A stretch of 64,000 nt of DNA from G942493215 sp942493215 (GTDB lineage: Bacteria; Bacillota_I; Bacilli_A; RF39; UBA660), in contig OW818670.1 of assembly GCA_942493215.1 (NCBI GenBank), forward strand, positions 248,001 through 312,000, in the 5' to 3' direction. The stretch's first letter is position 1. Each line of letters starts with the position of its first letter. Positions 57,292 to 64,000 of this stretch are shown here, piece after piece. The notes under the pieces are model-generated. The model had not been told where the DNA came from. It saw only the letters and a list, made by a program, of their open reading frames with translations, and did not search any database. Both the position numbers and the translations under genes were made by a program.

Positions 57292-58361
57292 AAATCATTG
57301 AACCATAATTTTAGTCTTCCCCACCAAGAAGATTCTTTCTTTAACGCAATATAAACACCTGCTTCATGAATCTCATCATCGCCAATAAATACTTTCACAT
57401 GCCCAACTTCAGTACCGGTTTTATATTTAATATTCTTATTTAAATCAAATTTTAAAATAATACTGTTTTTCTCTTCTTCTAATAACGGATAACCATATTC
57501 TTCGTTTAAATATAAGTTAGCATTAGAATAATACTTTTCTGCAACTACATTAACCACTCCTTTTTTTAAAATAGTATATTTTTGATAATTATTAAAAGCA
57601 TCCTCAAATAAATTAATATGATCATTAAAGTCATTACCATCATTTAAAGTAACCGTTACTAAATTAAGATTTCCTTTAGTAGCAGTGGTAATAAGTGTTC
57701 GTTTAGCTATTTCCGTATATCCCGTTTTACCACCAGTTGTATATTTATATATGGTTAATAATTTATTCTTATTATCCCAATCATAATAATTCAGATTAGT
57801 TTTAACCTTATGATTTTTTGTTGCAACAATATCACGATACACTTTATTTTCCATAGCATAACTTGTCACAAGAGCCATATCATATGCTGTTGAGTAATTT
57901 CCTTTAGGAGATTCTAAACCATGGGGATTATTAAATATGGTATCTTTCATTACTAATTCTTGAGCCTTTTTATTCATTAAAGAAACAAAATTATCAACAC
58001 TACCACCTACATAATTAGCAATGGCTAAAGCTGCATCATTACCACTACGAAGCATCAATCCATATACTAAATCTTTTAAAGTTATTTTTTCCCCTACTTT
58101 AATATAAATACCTGATCCATAAGCTGCTAATACCTCTTCCCCAATAATTACTTCATTGTCCATTTTGCCAGATTCAATTGCTAAAATAGCCGTCATTACT
58201 TTAGAAATACTCGCAATACTTCGAATATTATGAATATTAGCACTATAAAGAATTCTTTTACTATCCATATCCATAACAATAGCACTTGTTGCATATATTC
58301 CTTTTACCTTCAATGGCATCATTATTAATATAAACAATAATATTAAACATAATTTTTTCAT
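57285..58361 (-). CDS. D-alanyl-D-alanine carboxypeptidase (DacF/DacB type)
   Basis: A 358-aa secreted penicillin-binding protein that trims the terminal D-Ala of peptidoglycan stems. It has an N-terminal signal (LCLILLFILIMMPLKVKG), active-site S51xxK54 in SIASISKVMTA, S106-G-N in RSGND, and K212-T-G in GGKTGYTE. A C-terminal Trp-rich amphipathic tail (SSWWGRLKLWFNDLW) likely anchors it. Upstream of spmA and spmB it matches the Bacillus sporulation carboxypeptidase DacB/DacF location, which suggests a role in spore cortex structure. Confidence 0.93.
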   Translation of the reverse strand: MKKLCLILLFILIMMPLKVKGIYATSAIVMDMDSKRILYSANIHNIRSIASISKVMTAILAIESGKMDNEVIIGEEVLAAYGSGIYIKVGEKITLKDLVYGLMLRSGNDAALAIANYVGGSVDNFVSLMNKKAQELVMKDTIFNNPHGLESPKGNYSTAYDMALVTSYAMENKVYRDIVATKNHKVKTNLNYYDWDNKNKLLTIYKYTTGGKTGYTEIAKRTLITTATKGNLNLVTVTLNDGNDFNDHINLFEDAFNNYQKYTILKKGVVNVVAEKYYSNANLYLNEEYGYPLLEEEKNSIILKFDLNKNIKYKTGTEVGHVKVFIGDDEIHEAGVYIALKKESSWWGRLKLWFNDLW

Positions 58362-58384
58362 AAATTCACCTAAAAAAGTATATG

Positions 58385-58410
58385 AAAAAAAGGACTAAAC
58401 TAGTCCTTTA
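58385..58410 (-). terminator. Terminator of the 58428-58976 lipoprotein gene
   Basis: AAAAGGACTA/TAGTCCTTT with a 3-nt loop and a minus-strand T8 tail. Confidence 0.85.
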
Positions 58411-58427
58411 AAATATAATAATTAGTA

Positions 58428-58976
58428 TTAATATATATATACACCATTAATTTTATCTTGAGTAACATCATTTAAAGTTCCAATCTGCCATTCCCCATTT
58501 ACCTTTACTAAATCAATTTCAATCGTATAAGTAATAGTGTCATCAACCTCTTCAAGACGATCTAAACGATAGTCATTAAATTTAGCCGTATCTAATTCAC
58601 CAGCTACGTTGCGAAAAAGTTCGGGATTATTGGTTAAATAGGTATTAGCAGCGGTTAAAACGGGAGCATAATTGTATACTTCTATTTCCGCCGTTACGGT
58701 TGCACGATCACCATCAATAACCTCATCTTTTATCTTATAAGTTAGATCTTGATAATGTTTTTCCATTATGTCTTTATATTTTTCCCGTTGCGCTGTTGTA
58801 AAATTACTATCATCTAACGTAATATTATCTAAATCATTAACGACACTTGAATCTAATGTTTGATATTTAGTAAATAATGTTTCCACTTGTTTACGGGGTG
58901 TGTTTAATAAATTAACACTGCATCCTGCTACTAACAACATAAAAATAGATAAAATAGCAATAATTCTTTTTTTCAT
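58428..58976 (-). CDS. Lipoprotein with NTF2-like fold (DUF5105-like)
   Basis: A 182-aa lipoprotein. Its lipobox is LLVAGC with C19 lipidated. The mature part starts with a helix (TPRKQVETLFTKYQTLD) and later has strands typical of NTF2-like folds (DRATVTAEIEVYNYAPV, DDTITYTIEIDLVKVNGEWQIGTL). This is the layout of the DUF5105 family. ATG 58976 has AGGAGGG five bases upstream; the longer frame to 59024 lacks a site. Surface role unknown. Confidence 0.75.
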   Translation of the reverse strand: MKKRIIAILSIFMLLVAGCSVNLLNTPRKQVETLFTKYQTLDSSVVNDLDNITLDDSNFTTAQREKYKDIMEKHYQDLTYKIKDEVIDGDRATVTAEIEVYNYAPVLTAANTYLTNNPELFRNVAGELDTAKFNDYRLDRLEEVDDTITYTIEIDLVKVNGEWQIGTLNDVTQDKINGVYIY

Positions 58977-59048
58977 TATATCCCTCCTAATAATATTGTG
59001 GAGGAAATATTTTCTTTTATACAAAAATTCCCAAAAATAAATATGTAA

Positions 59049-60407
59049 TTATAAATTTATTGTTTCTATTTTATTGCCTTTTAAATAATATAGCTTATCA
59101 TTTACTATTCGGCCAAATTTACTATGGTATACCTGCGATAATGAAGTATTAAGATCTATAACTTCTATAGTATCTTCAGCGACACTTTTTAAAATTAATT
59201 TATTATTAAATAGGTATTTTTCATAGTTATAAGAATTATCAATTTCTGTTAATTTTTTGATTATGGTAATTTTATTATCACTGTAATTATATTTAAAAAG
59301 GGTATTATCATAATTGGAAATAATAGCAACTCCTTCATCATCAAAAACAGCCTCTATATCTCCTTCTCCATTAACATTAAATTCTGTTGTTTTAATTATT
59401 TGGTTAGTATCTAAATCTAAAACTTTAACTTGTATAATAGTACCAGATGTCAATACAGCAAAGTAATATAGATTATTTTTTATTGCCAAAGGACGAATTA
59501 CTGAGCTTTCTTCTTCTATATGAATGGAACCATCATCATTAGCATCAGATGTTCTTTTACTAATATATTGATAATCTGCCTCATATATAGCATTATCATA
59601 AACAAATACAGGCCTATTATCGGAATCAACTAAATCTAGTTTATTTTTATACAAATCTAAATTTCCAGATAGCATTGCCACTTCTACAAATCTACTATTA
59701 AGTTCACCTGCTTTATATATTTCTGTTAATTTTTTAGTATTTATATTATATTTATAGTATTTATAAGATGCTGCATTTTCTATGTCATCAGAAGAAAGAT
59801 ACACTTCATCATTGCCAATTGCTTGGATGGAAATAAAACTGTTGCTTAATAAAATTTCTCTACTATCACCACTTAAATTAGATACAGTCAATTTATTATT
59901 AGAATCTAAGTAGTATACTTTTTCTTTATATATTAAGGCGCCAAATCTAGTGTCATTTGTAAGTATCCAATTTAAAGAATCTTTTTCTTTTACACTATTA
60001 ATACTAAATCCTACACAAGAAATCACAAACAAAATAATGGCTATTGTGACTATGTTTTTTAAATTTTTTGACATCTTAATAATGTTTTCTCTTTTTAATA
60101 TTTTTGTAAGAAATAATAATAATACTAATTGGATTACCAAATAAATAATAGCAAAATAGTATGCAACAGCACCCAAAGCATCCCAACCAGTCGAATTATC
60201 AGTCATAATTTTAAATATAAAATAAATTAAAAAAAACATGGGTACTATCAAAACAATTTTACGGTATTCTACTACCCTCTCATGCTTTGCTGATAGTAAC
60301 GATAAAAACCACAAAATTATGAAAGGTCCAAATATCACACCCATATAAACTAGATATTGATTTATATTTTCTTTAAACAAATCTATTAAATAATAGAACA
60401 AAAACAT
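59049..60407 (-). CDS. Membrane protein with beta-propeller-like outer domain
   Basis: A 452-aa protein. Residues about 1-150 hold four or five membrane helices (YLVYMGVIFGPFIILWFL, VLIVPMFFLIYFIFKI, IVTIAIILFVISCVGF). The rest has repeated short strands with Asn/Asp turns such as VYYLDSNNKLTVSNLSGD, VYLSSDDIENA and LYYFAVLTSGTIIQVKVLDLD, seven or so units, like a beta-propeller (DUF5050-type or similar). I do not recognise a specific family. AGGAGG precedes the ATG. Possibly a sensor at the cell surface; no partner gene is visible. Confidence 0.7.
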   Translation of the reverse strand: MFLFYYLIDLFKENINQYLVYMGVIFGPFIILWFLSLLSAKHERVVEYRKIVLIVPMFFLIYFIFKIMTDNSTGWDALGAVAYYFAIIYLVIQLVLLLFLTKILKRENIIKMSKNLKNIVTIAIILFVISCVGFSINSVKEKDSLNWILTNDTRFGALIYKEKVYYLDSNNKLTVSNLSGDSREILLSNSFISIQAIGNDEVYLSSDDIENAASYKYYKYNINTKKLTEIYKAGELNSRFVEVAMLSGNLDLYKNKLDLVDSDNRPVFVYDNAIYEADYQYISKRTSDANDDGSIHIEEESSVIRPLAIKNNLYYFAVLTSGTIIQVKVLDLDTNQIIKTTEFNVNGEGDIEAVFDDEGVAIISNYDNTLFKYNYSDNKITIIKKLTEIDNSYNYEKYLFNNKLILKSVAEDTIEVIDLNTSLSQVYHSKFGRIVNDKLYYLKGNKIETINL

Positions 60408-60495
60408 ACAATAATCCTCCTAATATATTTTATATAAGTATTATAACATACTTTTAATTTTAATTGACAATATAATTTATTGTTTAAACTATACA

Positions 60496-60521
60496 AAAAA
60501 ACTTGCTAAAGCAAGTTTAAA
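60496..60521 (-). terminator. Terminator of asnS
   Basis: AAACTTGC/GCAAGTTT with a short loop and a minus-strand T7 tail. It overlaps the asnS stop codon. Confidence 0.85.
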
Positions 60522-61890
60522 ATTCACAAGTTTTAGGTGTTCTTGGGAAAGGTATAACATCACGAATATTCTCAACACCTGTTAAATATATAAGTAAACG
60601 TTCAAATCCCATTCCAAAGCCTGCATGTTTGCAACCACCAAAACGTCTTAAATTAATATACCACCATAATTCATCGGAATTAACGTGCATATCATTCATT
60701 CGCTTATTTAAAACATCAAGACGTTCTTCTCTTTGTGATCCACCCATTAATTCACCAGCACCTGGCACTAATAAATCAACAGCAGCAACCGTACGCTGAT
60801 CATCATTCATTCGCATATAGAAAGCTTTAATATCTTTAGGCCAATCTTTTACAAATACTGGTCCATTAAAGTGTTCCGTTAAATATTTTTCATGTTCTTT
60901 AGCGAAATCTTCACCCTGAACTGGCTTATTTTCAAAATTAACTTTGGAATCAATTAAAATGTTCATAGCTTCTTCATGAGAAACACGAACAGCTTTCTTA
61001 TCTAGAATACCCTGTAGTTTATTGATTAAACCATTTTCAACAAATTTATCAAAAAAATCCATTTCCTCTTTAGCGTGTTCTAATGTATATTTAATAACAT
61101 ACTTTAACATATCTTCTTCAACATCCATTAAACCATTAATATCACAGAACGCTATTTCGGGTTCAATCATCCAGAATTCAGAAGCATGAGTTTTGGTATT
61201 AGAGTTCTCGGCTCTAAATGTTGGTCCAAAAGTATAAATCTTTTTGAAAGCCATCGCAAATGCTTCACCCTGTAATTGACCTGATACCGTTAATGATGCT
61301 TTTTTGCCAAAGAAATCTTTATCATATTCTACTTTTTGAGAAGCAGCAACCCGATCTAAATCAAGGGTTGTTACTTGAAACATCTCGCCTGCGCCTTCAC
61401 AATCACTACCAGTTATGATAGGGGTATGAACATAAACATAACTCCGTTCTTGAAAATAAGAGTGAATGGCAAAAGCAACAATACTTCTAACTCTAAAAAC
61501 TGCTTGAAATAAATTAGTTCGTGGTCTTAAGTATCCTTGTTCTCTTAAGTATTCTCTTGTATGTCTTTTAGGTTGGAGAGGATAATCTTCAGGACAGTCG
61601 CCCTCTAATACTACTTTACTTGCTGTTATTTCATAATCTTGTCCTGAACCAGTTGACTTAATTAGTTTACCCGTTACGGTAACTGATGAACCAATATGGA
61701 ACTTCTGTATTTCTTCAAAAGCATCTAATTTATTGTCATAAACCACTTGTATTCCTTTGAAAAAACTACCATCCGAAAAATCTAAAAATCCAAAATCTTT
61801 TTGTTTACGATGATTTTTAATCCAGCCACTTATTACTACTTCTTTATCTAAATATTTATCAATATTAGTATATAACTCTCTTACATCCAT
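60517..61890 (-). CDS. asnS: Asparagine--tRNA ligase
   Basis: Class II synthetase that charges tRNA-Asn, 457 aa. It has an N-terminal OB-fold anticodon domain (VVISGWIKNHRKQKDFGFLD), motif 2 FRAENSNTKTHASEFWMIEPE shown by its core FRAENSNTKTHA, and motif 3 GFGMGFERLLIYLTG near the C-terminus. AGGAGG lies before the ATG and a consensus promoter lies 31 nt before the start. The leader is too short for a T-box. The presence of AsnRS means tRNA-Asn can be charged directly. Confidence 0.97.
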   Translation of the reverse strand: MDVRELYTNIDKYLDKEVVISGWIKNHRKQKDFGFLDFSDGSFFKGIQVVYDNKLDAFEEIQKFHIGSSVTVTGKLIKSTGSGQDYEITASKVVLEGDCPEDYPLQPKRHTREYLREQGYLRPRTNLFQAVFRVRSIVAFAIHSYFQERSYVYVHTPIITGSDCEGAGEMFQVTTLDLDRVAASQKVEYDKDFFGKKASLTVSGQLQGEAFAMAFKKIYTFGPTFRAENSNTKTHASEFWMIEPEIAFCDINGLMDVEEDMLKYVIKYTLEHAKEEMDFFDKFVENGLINKLQGILDKKAVRVSHEEAMNILIDSKVNFENKPVQGEDFAKEHEKYLTEHFNGPVFVKDWPKDIKAFYMRMNDDQRTVAAVDLLVPGAGELMGGSQREERLDVLNKRMNDMHVNSDELWWYINLRRFGGCKHAGFGMGFERLLIYLTGVENIRDVIPFPRTPKTCEF

Positions 61891-61920
61891 AAATTGTTCC
61901 TCCTAGAACTAACAACATAA

Positions 61921-61949
61921 ATTATAACAATCTACCCCTAAGATGTCAA
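61921..61949 (-). promoter_or_regulatory. Promoter of asnS
   Basis: Minus strand consensus TTGACA, 17-nt spacer, TATAAT. It is squeezed between the asnS ATG and the stop of the upstream gene. Confidence 0.85.
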
Positions 61950-61954
61950 CCTTA

Positions 61955-62590
61955 CTACTTATTAATTGATGTAACTTTAAAGAAATTATATATTTTATTA
62001 CTTATTTCTTCCCAATGTTCTTGCAATTCTTGTTTAAAACGCATCATTATCTGTTTTTCATTATCGGTTTTCTCATTAAAACATTCATAATATAAATAAC
62101 TTAATTTATCTAAATCTTTAATTTTATTTAATTCTGTTTGAATATATTTACTTTTTTCAATCTCCTGTAATGTTTTAAAATGCTCATGATTAATAGGACC
62201 TAGACATTGATAATCAATATTGGAGGTGACAAGTCTTTCACTTAATTCCAATGCTTCTTCTTCCTCATCAATAAGTAAAGAGCTACGACCTATTACTTTA
62301 CCGTTCTTGTTAAATAGACACGCAATGGCAGTTAAATTATTTGTGAATATACAAGCATACTCAATTATTTTATTCTTCTGTTCTGAAAAAATTTCGGTCT
62401 TATCTTTAAGACGTTCCAACATCTTCTTATCAACTATTGCATCATAATTAATCAGATCACTTAACGTTTTATCATTAACCTTAATAATAGAAATACGTCT
62501 AATATGACTAATATTATCTTTAGGATTCCACTCATAGAACTCCCATAATTCAAAATTAAAATTAAGTAAAATATCATAGATATAATTCAT
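61955..62590 (-). CDS. Hypothetical protein, DUF3603-like
   Basis: A 211-aa cytoplasmic protein. The start MNYIYDILLNFNFELWEFYEW and the block HIRRISIIKV recall the Bacilli DUF3603 family, and CIFTNNLTAIACLFNKNGKVIG is another conserved-looking block. The end is helical and charged (KQIMMRFKQELQEHWEEISNKIYNFF). AGGAGG precedes the ATG. It overlaps the small membrane gene at 62574 by 17 nt, so translation may be coupled. Function unknown. Confidence 0.6.
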   Translation of the reverse strand: MNYIYDILLNFNFELWEFYEWNPKDNISHIRRISIIKVNDKTLSDLINYDAIVDKKMLERLKDKTEIFSEQKNKIIEYACIFTNNLTAIACLFNKNGKVIGRSSLLIDEEEEALELSERLVTSNIDYQCLGPINHEHFKTLQEIEKSKYIQTELNKIKDLDKLSYLYYECFNEKTDNEKQIMMRFKQELQEHWEEISNKIYNFFKVTSINK

Positions 62591-62798
62591 ATTTTTTTCC
62601 TCCTGATATAAAAATAGTTAAGCACACTATTATAAAACCAATTATAGCTAACCAACACTCTAATCGTCTACTAATAAAATTGACATATTCCATAAAATTA
62701 TACCCAATTGTCATTAAATTTAAATAGCTAATAATATATATACTACCAACAACCATTAAACCAAAACCAAGCAGAAAAGCACATATTCGAAATAGCAT
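62574..62798 (-). CDS. Small two-helix membrane protein
   Basis: A 74-aa protein with two membrane helices (ICAFLLGFGLMVVGSIYIISYL and LAIIGFIIVCLTIFI) joined by a polar loop (NFMEYVNFISRRLEC). AGGTGG lies just before the ATG. It overlaps and precedes the DUF3603-like gene in another frame, which suggests the two are co-translated. I do not recognise a family. Confidence 0.6.
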   Translation of the reverse strand: MLFRICAFLLGFGLMVVGSIYIISYLNLMTIGYNFMEYVNFISRRLECWLAIIGFIIVCLTIFISGGKKYELYL

Positions 62799-62825
62799 TA
62801 TACCACCTATTAAATATTATTAAAG

Positions 62826-62856
62826 TAAAAAAAATAAATCACATAAAGTGATTTAT
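62826..62856 (-). terminator. Terminator of the ABC permease gene
   Basis: AATAAATCAC/GTGATTTATT with a 5-nt loop and a minus-strand T8 tail. It overlaps the stop codon. Confidence 0.85.
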
Positions 62857-64000
62857 TCGGTTCTTAAAGCAACAACTGGATCCTTTTTAGAAGCCATAAT
62901 GGCTGGTATATAACCACCAATTACCGTTAATGTAATACTTAATATTACAAGGATAAGAGAATGTAAATAATTCATCTGGGCAACATCACTAAGATTAGTT
63001 AAATCTTCTAGTATTTTATTAACCGGAAATAAGCTAAGACGAGCAATAACAATTCCAATTAATCCTGATGTCATACCTATAATAAATGTTTCAGCATTAA
63101 AAACTCTAGTAATATCTTTCTTTCTAGCTCCTAATGCTCGCAAAATACCAATTTCTTTAGTTCTTTCTAAAACCGAGATATAAGTTATAATACCAATCAT
63201 AATAACTGATACCACTAATGATATAGCTGAAAATGCTATTAAAACAATAGTTATGGCATCCATGATATCACCTGATAGACTAGAGAATGTTTCCGCCATA
63301 TCAGTATAAATAATCTGTTTATCACTAGCTTTACCATCATTATATTTTTCTAAATATTTAAGAATATCTTCTTTATTATTAAAATCTTTGGGATAAATAC
63401 TTATAGCATAAGGTATATCTTTAGCTCCTAAATAATTTAAAATATTATCTTTAGTGGCATCATCGGTAAATAATTCGCCTGATAAAACATTATGATTAGC
63501 GTTTACTTGTGATATAGCAATATCCGAATCTTTATTAGTGTTAATATAATCTTCAATTAATTCATTTGAATAAAGAATACTACCAACCCCATCTGATCCA
63601 GATGATGATAACATTGAATCAGTAATAGACGCTAACTTATTGTCTTCTTTAGCTCTAACCACACCAACAATTATTAAAGTTTCATTATTAGTATTATTAT
63701 AAATACTATTTAAGTCTCTATTTACCGTATAGATATTATTAAGCTTTTGATAATAATTATTATTATAAATTAATTTAAATTCCTTACCAATAACATCATT
63801 TAATTTAATTGAATCCTTATTACTGTTTAAGCCTAAAGTACTAACAATCGTTTTTTCCAGCCGGTTTTTAGCATCTACTACTACCACCAACTCATTTCTA
63901 TTAGTCGGATAATTACCGGTTAATAAGTCATAACCATCACTTAAAAACGTGTTTTTATCACCAATCTCTTTAGGTAGTGAGGTTAAATTAACTGATGAAC
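62853..64000 (-). CDS. ABC transporter permease (FtsX/MacB type), 5' end outside window
   Basis: The C-terminal part of a large permease; the frame stays open to base 64000 (FLSDGYDLLTG before the first possible TTG at 63890), so the gene starts outside the window. It holds part of the extracytoplasmic MacB-like region and three membrane helices. The FtsX landmark ERTKEIGILRALGARKKDI marks the first cytoplasmic loop, followed by the C-terminal VVALRTE. FtsX/MacB permeases move lipids, peptides or drugs with an ATPase partner, which must lie upstream of the window edge. Confidence 0.88.
   Translation of the reverse strand, partial: SSVNLTSLPKEIGDKNTFLSDGYDLLTGNYPTNRNELVVVVDAKNRLEKTIVSTLGLNSNKDSIKLNDVIGKEFKLIYNNNYYQKLNNIYTVNRDLNSIYNNTNNETLIIVGVVRAKEDNKLASITDSMLSSSGSDGVGSILYSNELIEDYINTNKDSDIAISQVNANHNVLSGELFTDDATKDNILNYLGAKDIPYAISIYPKDFNNKEDILKYLEKYNDGKASDKQIIYTDMAETFSSLSGDIMDAITIVLIAFSAISLVVSVIMIGIITYISVLERTKEIGILRALGARKKDITRVFNAETFIIGMTSGLIGIVIARLSLFPVNKILEDLTNLSDVAQMNYLHSLILVILSITLTVIGGYIPAIMASKKDPVVALRTE

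Noticed and set aside
61891..61954. T-box or other tRNA-sensing leader before asnS
   Set aside because: The gap is only 64 nt and no specifier or UGGN bulge motif is present; a plain consensus promoter explains it.

Overview
The window looks like a chromosomal segment of a small-genome, very AT-rich, monoderm Firmicute or Mollicute-like bacterium, probably an uncultured host-associated lineage near the Bacilli/RF39 group. That placement is my inference from gene content, the Bacillus-type rRNA spacers and the 16S text; I could not run a tree. The standard code is used: TGG encodes Trp and TGA is a working stop, for example at the tsaE/tsaB ATGA junction. Peptidoglycan, lipoprotein, LTA-synthase-like, c-di-AMP and spore-maturation genes argue against a wall-less mycoplasma.

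Layout. 1-2155 (+): the end of a MurT-GatD-type glutamine amidotransferase-like gene, deoC, a small membrane protein and a Cys-rich four-repeat protein. 2230-12600 (-): a glucan operon with a giant cyclic beta-1,2-glucan synthase, pgi and pgm. 12608-15925 (-): a sugar nucleotidyltransferase plus the t6A genes tsaD, rimI, tsaB and tsaE. 15965-17565 (-): a PP2C-like protein and an unknown protein. 17613-22784 (-): one rRNA operon (16S-23S-5S, no spacer tRNA) with tandem promoters. 22880-40380 (mostly -): envelope genes including CtpA-like protease, lipoproteins, YbbR-CdaA with a pilin-like protein, TrmL, a stand-alone ClpB-D1-like ATPase, thioredoxin-like membrane proteins, LysM, an amidase, an LTA-synthase-like protein, and a PII-like/DUF1538 pair. 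40450-44175 (+): two tandem prepilin-LRR (BspA-like) genes, each with its own promoter and terminator. 44186-51584 (-): MBL hydrolase, Ogt, a heliorhodopsin, radical SAM, ASCH, BaiN-like, a YkgJ-type protein and RlmD. 51640-53768 (+): a glmS ribozyme followed by glmS. 53819-54094 (+): two tiny membrane peptides. 54238-64000: a tail-anchored protein, ferredoxin (+), then rluB-spmB-spmA-dacF in the Bacillus-like order, lipoproteins, asnS, and an ABC permease cut by the window end.

How the genes fit together. Pgi, Pgm and the nucleotidyltransferase could feed glucose-6-P through glucose-1-P to a UDP-glucose-type donor for the cyclic glucan synthase. GlmS, whose mRNA carries its own glucosamine-6-P sensing ribozyme, supplies amino sugars for the wall. 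CdaA/YbbR, DacF, the amidase, CtpA and the LTA-synthase-like enzyme build and remodel the envelope. The most notable items are the heliorhodopsin, the pilin-LRR duplicate pair, a glutamine-amidotransferase-like protein lacking both catalytic residues, the dacF-spmA-spmB-rluB block with YjcZ-like peptides, and a 16S base change inside the universal 341F/EUB338 site.
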